NCBI GenBank assembly: GCA_028098005.1
Contig: JAOHFM010000026.1
Span: 1-20,897, forward strand
Direction of reading: 5' to 3'
Length of the DNA stretch: 20,897 nucleotides
Source of the DNA: Psychrosphaera sp.
GTDB lineage: Bacteria; Pseudomonadota; Gammaproteobacteria; Enterobacterales; Alteromonadaceae
Shown here one piece after another: positions 16,680-20,897 of the stretch; the stretch's first letter is position 1, and each line of letters begins with the position of its first letter. The position numbers were made by a program, and so were the translations under genes. The notes beneath the pieces were generated by a model that was given only the letters and a program-made list of their open reading frames with translations, was not told the DNA's origin and made no database searches.

Positions 16680-16696
16680 TTACAAAGGTTGTGCCA
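16680..16696 (-). promoter_or_regulatory. Sigma-54-like promoter of the small-protein mini-operon
   Basis: The minus strand reads TGGCACAACCTTTGTAA. The -24 box matches six of seven bases. The -12 box is TTGTA instead of TTGCA, and the doublets are spaced by exactly 10 bases. From memory the E. coli pspA promoter also has TTGT at -12. The start would be near 16670, about 30 bases before the ATG. Weaker than the other two sigma-54 sites. Confidence 0.5.
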
Positions 16697-16702
16697 AGCT
16701 TA

Positions 16703-16735
16703 AAATAAAAAAAGCCCCTTATATAATGGGGCTTT
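16703..16735 (-). terminator. Rho-independent terminator after dusA
   Basis: On the minus strand AAAGCCCC and GGGGCTTT pair around a 9-base loop and are followed by a run of T residues (T7, A, T4). It lies about 75 bases past the DusA stop codon. The perfect eight-base stem and U-tract make it a strong call. It insulates the small-protein operon from dusA. Confidence 0.9.
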
Positions 16736-16808
16736 AATAGTGTGTAAGTGCAAACATCAAATTGTAAACATCAAACCAATGTTACTCGATGGTAAATTTC
16801 ACCATTTT

Positions 16809-17798
16809 TTAGTCAATTCCTCGTTCTCGAAAAAACTCGGTGGCTTCTAGTATCAATTCTTTACCTTTTTTATCCGTCTTAACAGCGTTTTCACTTAAAT
16901 ATCTGCGCCAAATCTTGGCCCCTGGCAACCCTAAATAAAGCCCCATCATATGGCGTAAAACATGCCATGCGCGTCCTTCGTCAAGTTCATGAGCCGTAAT
17001 ATAGTCAGACATCTTTCCTAATACACCAGAGCGAGTAATTTTTTCATGGTCATCGTCATAAATAACTTTATCAACGTCGGCCATAATGTAAGGGTTTTGG
17101 TAAACTTCTCGGCCCATCATTACACCATCTACATGCTTTAGGTGTTCAACACTGTCCTCAAGGGTTTTTACGCCTCCGTTGATAATTATTTCTAACTCTG
17201 GAAACATCGCTTTAATTTTATAAACCCGGTCATAATCTAGAGGCGGAATATCGCGATTTTCTTTAGGGCTCAGGCCTGTAAGCCACGCTTTTCTTGCGTG
17301 TATAATAAATGTTTCACATCCAGCGGCTTTAACTTTCGTGACAAAATCAAGTAAGAACTCAAAGCTGTCTTGATCATCAATGCCAATTCGTGACTTTACA
17401 GTGATAGGAATAGTGGTGACCGCTTTCATTGCCGCAACACACTCAGCAACCAATTCAGGCTTTGCCATTAAACAAGCACCAAACATTCCATTTTGAACAC
17501 GGTCTGATGGGCAACCTACATTTAGATTTACTTCGTCATAGCCTCTTTCTTCCGCTAACTTTGCACAATGAGCTAAAGCATCAGGGTCACTGCCTCCAAG
17601 CTGCAACGCGACAGGCTGCTCTTCTTTGTTAAACTTTAGGAAATCATTTTTGCCATGAATAATTGCGCCTGTTGTAACCATCTCTGTATACAAAACGGAA
17701 TGTTTAGACAGTGTTCGATAAAAATAACGACAATGACGATCGGTCCAATCGAGCATGGGTGCTACACAGAATTTTCTATCTATTTTTTTAGGGACCAT
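16809..17798 (-). CDS. dusA: tRNA-dihydrouridine(20/20a) synthase DusA
   Basis: FMN enzyme that reduces uridines 20 and 20a in the tRNA D-loop using NADPH. The sequence is typical Dus[17 protein letters not shown] near the start, [22 protein letters not shown], the catalytic Cys in [53 protein letters not shown], and near the end [16 protein letters not shown]. From ATG at 17798 it has 329 residues, about the family length. A GTG three codons upstream is also possible, and neither has a strong ribosome site. It is a single gene, with a terminator downstream. No tRNA is adjacent. Confidence 0.96.
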   Translation of the reverse strand: MVPKKIDRKFCVAPMLDWTDRHCRYFYRTLSKHSVLYTEMVTTGAIIHGKNDFLKFNKEEQPVALQLGGSDPDALAHCAKLAEERGYDEVNLNVGCPSDRVQNGMFGACLMAKPELVAECVAAMKAVTTIPITVKSRIGIDDQDSFEFLLDFVTKVKAAGCETFIIHARKAWLTGLSPKENRDIPPLDYDRVYKIKAMFPELEIIINGGVKTLEDSVEHLKHVDGVMMGREVYQNPYIMADVDKVIYDDDHEKITRSGVLGKMSDYITAHELDEGRAWHVLRHMMGLYLGLPGAKIWRRYLSENAVKTDKKGKELILEATEFFRERGID

Positions 17799-17929
17799 AA
17801 ACTTCACTCACAACTTACGCTAACTGTTTTTAGCACATCAATAATGAAACGAATTTTAGCATAACAAGCGAGTTCACTGCTAAGCAGAAAACTCACATTT
17901 TATAGTTCGCTTAAAAATGTTTGCTTTAT

Positions 17930-19330
17930 TTATTCACCAAAGGCGCCCGCTGCACCTGGGTAAACAACCGGACTCTCGGTTCCGTCTGTGGATACGCTAG
18001 CAACACCAAAAAAATAGTTATCAATAACAACATCTTCCAACGTATAGCTGTCAACCATCCCAACAAAGCGGCTTTGTTGCCATTGGGGTGCATCGGTATA
18101 ACGCCAATAAATTTTATAGCCAGCAAGTTGTGGATTCTGCTTATTGTCCGCTCTCTTCCAAGACAATGTGGTATCGGGTTTTACTGCCCCAGCAATGGTT
18201 ACTTCTGCAGGTGGTGTTGGTGCCCAAGCCATCGATGCCAATGATACAGCATTCAACGCGGTTAACTTTGCAGCGTATTCAAAGTTAACACCATCGAGCG
18301 TGTCTCCATAATTTATGCCATTTTCTGTTCTCACGTTTTCATGTTGACGGTAATAGTTTTCATTAGTTTCCATGATACGAATGCCTGGGTAGCCTAAATC
18401 ATTAAATGGACGATGATGCCCTCCTCGACGAAAGCGATCCAGTCGATAAATAATCATGGTATCTAAGTTAGGAATATACCTATCTGCCATAACATCTATG
18501 TAACGCGCTAAATTTCTACTCGGCGAATCCACCTCACCGCCGGTAAAACGTCTCAAACGTGCCTCTTTCTCAGTCTCGGTTTGGCGTGTGCCTTCTGCAA
18601 AAATCCGAGCTGTAGTGTTATTTATCACACCATTGATTCCCTCAATATTACCAATCATGTCATTGTTGAGAACTGCCTTCAGACGCCAATTTTGTTCTTT
18701 TGCATAATCCGCCAAAATACGACCACCAAATAACCCTTGCTCTTCCCCTGCGAGAGCTGCATATACAATGCTGCCATTAAATTTATGCTTGGTAAGCACT
18801 CGCGCTGCTTCTAGGGTTCCTGCAACACCAGAAGCATTGTCATTTGCGCCTGGCGCATCAGATGTGAAGTCCATTACATCTGTAACCCTTGAGTCAATAT
18901 CTCCTGACATTAATACATACCTACTTGGGTCAGTGGTACCTTTTTGAATTGCAATAACACTAACAATATCAGTCGCATTGGGAATACGTTTTTGTCCTTT
19001 TAGGACTCGCGATTGATAAAACACATCTAAACAGCCACCGCATTCAGCGGAGATTTTATCAAACTCAGCTTTTATCCATCGTCTTGCTGCACCAATACCC
19101 CGAGTGTCCGACTTCGTATCTGAAAGAGTATGTCGTGTACCAAAATTAACGAGTGTTGTAATATCTTGCTCTATTCTTTGTGCTGACACTTCTCGCACAA
19201 TTGTGTGTAAAGCCTCGTCCGCTTCTATTGATATTGTCGTGTTCACTGTTGGCAATGTGTCTTTAGCTGAGACCGGAGTTGCAATTGCAACGCCTAACAA
19301 AGCCAAAACAAAAATTAGATTATTGCTCAT
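17930..19330 (-). CDS. Secreted M28 family zinc peptidase with C-terminal Fn3-like domain
   Basis: A 466-residue exported peptidase, probably an aminopeptidase. A signal peptide covers about residues 1-22 (LIFVLALLGVAIATPVSA). The M28 fold runs from about 45 to 370. Likely metal and catalytic residues are D164 (GANDNASG, bridging Asp), E196-E197 (LAGEEQGLFGG), D224 (NNDMIG) and H306 (HHRPFNDLGYPG). The usual first ligand His in GHxDS is replaced by Asp (GDIDSR, D144). I recall this variant in related marine M28 proteins, so it may be a clade feature and not a defect. C97 and C100 may form a disulfide. From about 375 a fibronectin-III-like domain follows (LAGYKIYWRYTD...). GAGGG six bases before the ATG supports the start. 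Likely scavenges peptides. Confidence 0.88.
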   Translation of the reverse strand: MSNNLIFVLALLGVAIATPVSAKDTLPTVNTTISIEADEALHTIVREVSAQRIEQDITTLVNFGTRHTLSDTKSDTRGIGAARRWIKAEFDKISAECGGCLDVFYQSRVLKGQKRIPNATDIVSVIAIQKGTTDPSRYVLMSGDIDSRVTDVMDFTSDAPGANDNASGVAGTLEAARVLTKHKFNGSIVYAALAGEEQGLFGGRILADYAKEQNWRLKAVLNNDMIGNIEGINGVINNTTARIFAEGTRQTETEKEARLRRFTGGEVDSPSRNLARYIDVMADRYIPNLDTMIIYRLDRFRRGGHHRPFNDLGYPGIRIMETNENYYRQHENVRTENGINYGDTLDGVNFEYAAKLTALNAVSLASMAWAPTPPAEVTIAGAVKPDTTLSWKRADNKQNPQLAGYKIYWRYTDAPQWQQSRFVGMVDSYTLEDVVIDNYFFGVASVSTDGTESPVVYPGAAGAFGE

Positions 19331-19500
19331 TTTTATCCCTCATTATTTTTATAATCTTTGCTTACTTTACCATCACTTGCAGTAAATACTCGCTTTTCGA
19401 TTAATATTGAACGCCAACGAAAGTTACTAATAAAATGGTATTTAGGAACGAGACTAACTTTATTGGCGCATTACAAAACAGGCCCTTAAAAATATAATCC

Positions 19501-20034
19501 TTAAAGTGACTTTTTCTTTTTGTAACGTTTTTCTACAATAAATGACTGATAATCTGTTAAGTCTTGGTAAGTCTGTTTGGTGATGTTTTCTATAGGTGAG
19601 TGATAACTTACATCCCTTAACCACTCGATATTATAAGGGCATTTTTTGATCAACCTACGTAACGTCTTTATAACGTCATGGTTTTGTTTATCCAATGTTA
19701 AATAAAAAAGCGCTTCAGCAAACATGGTAGGAGTAACACAATAATAATTGACCCCGTCAAACTTTAGAAAACATTCGTCAAAGGAAGAAACTGCAAGATT
19801 AGAATTTGGTTTAGGAATATGTAGCGTCGTAATTGACTTGGTTAGGGTCTTACCGCTTGTTTGGGTAAAGCCAAGTTTACTAAAATATTGAATTAAATAG
19901 TTTCGTTGACCCACCGATAGGACATCATAATCATTCCGCACAAAAAAGTTATCGTCATAAACCGAAATCAATGGCAAACCATCGACCATGAACAGGTTAC
20001 TATCTTTGTTTATTGTGGAGGCATCAACTGACAT
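19501..20034 (-). CDS. Hypothetical protein, 177 residues
   Basis: I do not recognise this protein. It has no signal peptide or membrane helix and looks like a soluble globular protein. The middle has aromatic-rich segments (FDECFLKFDGVNYYCVTPTMF, near 85-105). The C-terminus is strongly basic (EKRYKKKKSL). GAGAG stands about seven bases before the ATG. It is a single gene between the M28 peptidase and yajQ on the same strand, with 170-base gaps on each side, so it probably has its own promoter. I saw no strong -35/-10 pair. Confidence 0.65.
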   Translation of the reverse strand: MSVDASTINKDSNLFMVDGLPLISVYDDNFFVRNDYDVLSVGQRNYLIQYFSKLGFTQTSGKTLTKSITTLHIPKPNSNLAVSSFDECFLKFDGVNYYCVTPTMFAEALFYLTLDKQNHDVIKTLRRLIKKCPYNIEWLRDVSYHSPIENITKQTYQDLTDYQSFIVEKRYKKKKSL

Positions 20035-20203
20035 TACTGCTCTCTAATTATTGTTTAATAGGATGTTTGTTTGCAAAATCGCTGCTTGGTGATTTTTTCC
20101 TATAATTAAATACGAAAAATACTAAGCAGAGATCATTTCCTAACGCCCGTCAATAACAAAAGAGTTCGACAATAGTTATGTCAGTCGTTGTGTTTGCCGT
20201 GAC

Positions 20204-20686
20204 TTAATCCTTAAAGTTCTTAAACTGAAAAGGTTGACCAAGATCGCTCGTTCTAACTAATTGCATAACAGCTTGTAAATCATCACGTTTTTTACCTGTA
20301 ACGCGAAGCTCTTCACCTTGGATAGCAACTTGAACTTTTAGTTTGCTGTCTTTGATAATCTTAACAATTTTTTTAGCAACGTCTTTTTCAATCCCTTCTT
20401 TGATCGTTACCATTTGAGTACAAGCGCGGCCAGAAAACTCTGGTTTGGAAATTTCCATTGCGTTTGGATCTACTTGGCGCTTTACCAGCTGACTTCGTAA
20501 CATATCTACCATTTGTTTTGCCTGGAAGTCACCTTCACATTTAATTTTTACTGCTGGCGATTTCCATTCAAAGCTCGCTTCAACACCACGAAAGTCATAA
20601 CGGGTGCTTAATACACGATTAGAGTTTTCAGCAGCATTGCGCATTTCTTCTAAATTTACTTCAGAAACAATATCCATAGAAGGCAT
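20204..20686 (-). CDS. yajQ: YajQ family cyclic di-GMP-binding protein
   Basis: A 160-residue cytoplasmic protein (E. coli YajQ about 163). It begins [18 protein letters not shown] and ends [18 protein letters not shown]...[12 protein letters not shown], both nearly as in E. coli. Two ferredoxin-like subdomains are expected. Family members bind c-di-GMP and in Xanthomonas (XC_3703) act with a transcription factor; older work reported nucleic-acid binding. The first Met is chosen by alignment with E. coli MPSFDIVSEV, although its ribosome site is weak. The window also encodes a likely c-di-GMP phosphodiesterase, 9 kb away; no direct link is shown. Confidence 0.96.
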   Translation of the reverse strand: MPSMDIVSEVNLEEMRNAAENSNRVLSTRYDFRGVEASFEWKSPAVKIKCEGDFQAKQMVDMLRSQLVKRQVDPNAMEISKPEFSGRACTQMVTIKEGIEKDVAKKIVKIIKDSKLKVQVAIQGEELRVTGKKRDDLQAVMQLVRTSDLGQPFQFKNFKD

Positions 20687-20758
20687 AGTTTTATCTCATT
20701 TGGTTGGAATTTTGGAAGCAGTATAAACTAAAACAGGATGTGGATTAAATCGCAGGCA

Positions 20759-20790
20759 ATAAAAAACCCGCTATCGCGAGATAACGGGTT
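20759..20790 (-). terminator. Strong hairpin terminator of a transcript entering from the right
   Basis: AACCCG-C-TATC and GATA-A-CGGGTT pair around a GCGA loop with one mismatch. On the minus strand the stem is followed by T6, so it would end a transcript coming from beyond the right edge. On the plus strand GTTTTATTT follows, so it may work both ways. It separates yajQ from that unit. Confidence 0.85.
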
Positions 20791-20796
20791 GTTTTA

Positions 20797-20897
20797 TTTG
20801 GAGCCTGGCGGTCGACTGCATGGATGCAGTCGGTTGATTTCGTCGGGAACGAGCAATCTAGAGCGTTAGCGAGCCGCCTTAATTGTTTAACGCCTAG
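20797..20897. repeat. Structured element at the edge, possibly a dispersed intergenic repeat (partial)
   Basis: Contains a perfect 8-base stem CGACTGCA/TGCAGTCG with a TGGA loop (20813-20832). A small hairpin TCGT-CGGGA-ACGA lies at 20840-20852. An outer 5-base pairing GGCGG (20807-20811) with CCGCC (20874-20878) encloses both. Together they could fold into a branched structure. The left border TTTGGAGCCTGGCG reads, on the minus strand, like the last bases of 5S rRNA plus the following spacer. The rest of a 5S gene is absent here. No protein-coding frame is credible. The right border is outside the window. Confidence 0.45.

Noticed and set aside
17865..17925. Terminator-like structure between the M28 gene and dusA
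   Set aside because: AAGCGA/TCGCTT arms are far apart with only a small inner CTGC-TTA-GCAG hairpin, and no T-run follows on the minus strand.
17926..18288. Several open frames overlapping the 3' end of the M28 gene
   Set aside because: The M28 frame is complete with a recognisable C-terminal domain, so the others are shadows.

Overview
The window looks like chromosomal DNA of a marine gammaproteobacterium of the order Alteromonadales, most likely near Colwellia or Thalassotalea. This is an inference from AT-rich DNA, gammaproteobacterial UvrA, YajR, DusA and YajQ proteins, a PEP-CTERM/exosortase component and TIGR03899, TIGR04219 and DUF2333 families. No computed identity backs the assignment. 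Apart from the cut ssb gene at the left edge, every gene appears intact. I see no insertion sequence, prophage, tRNA or CRISPR array.

Left part (1-9000): on the minus strand, reading right to left, come a PEP-CTERM surface protein, its TPR partner PrsT, a YajR-type transporter and ssb. uvrA runs divergently on the plus strand. In many gammaproteobacteria uvrA and ssb are close divergent neighbours; here an extracellular-matrix module sits between them. The PEP-CTERM gene has a well-spaced sigma-54 (-24/-12) promoter, which fits the known PrsK/PrsR/RpoN control of such genes.

Middle (9000-14520): a REC-DUF3369-GGDEF-EAL protein whose GGDEF motif is degenerate and whose EAL residues are intact, so it is probably a c-di-GMP phosphodiesterase. 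It is followed by a divergent TIGR03899 gene and by a tight three-gene envelope operon: PCu(A)C copper chaperone, DUF2333 protein and TIGR04219 outer-membrane barrel.

Right-middle (14590-16800): a compact phage-shock-like operon (PspA, a PspC-domain protein and a small membrane protein) behind a near-consensus sigma-54 promoter. An intergenic stretch with a (GGGTTT)5 G-quadruplex-type repeat separates it from a mini-operon of two very small proteins. One of these is a 47-residue membrane peptide that is easily missed. The mini-operon also has a sigma-54-like promoter and may belong to the same envelope-stress regulon; this is the most promising undescribed unit here.

Right end (16800-20897): DusA, a secreted M28 peptidase with an unusual first metal ligand, an unrecognised 177-residue protein and the c-di-GMP-binding protein YajQ. 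At the edge lie a strong terminator, a short stretch resembling the 3' end of 5S rRNA, and a highly structured element that may be a dispersed repeat.
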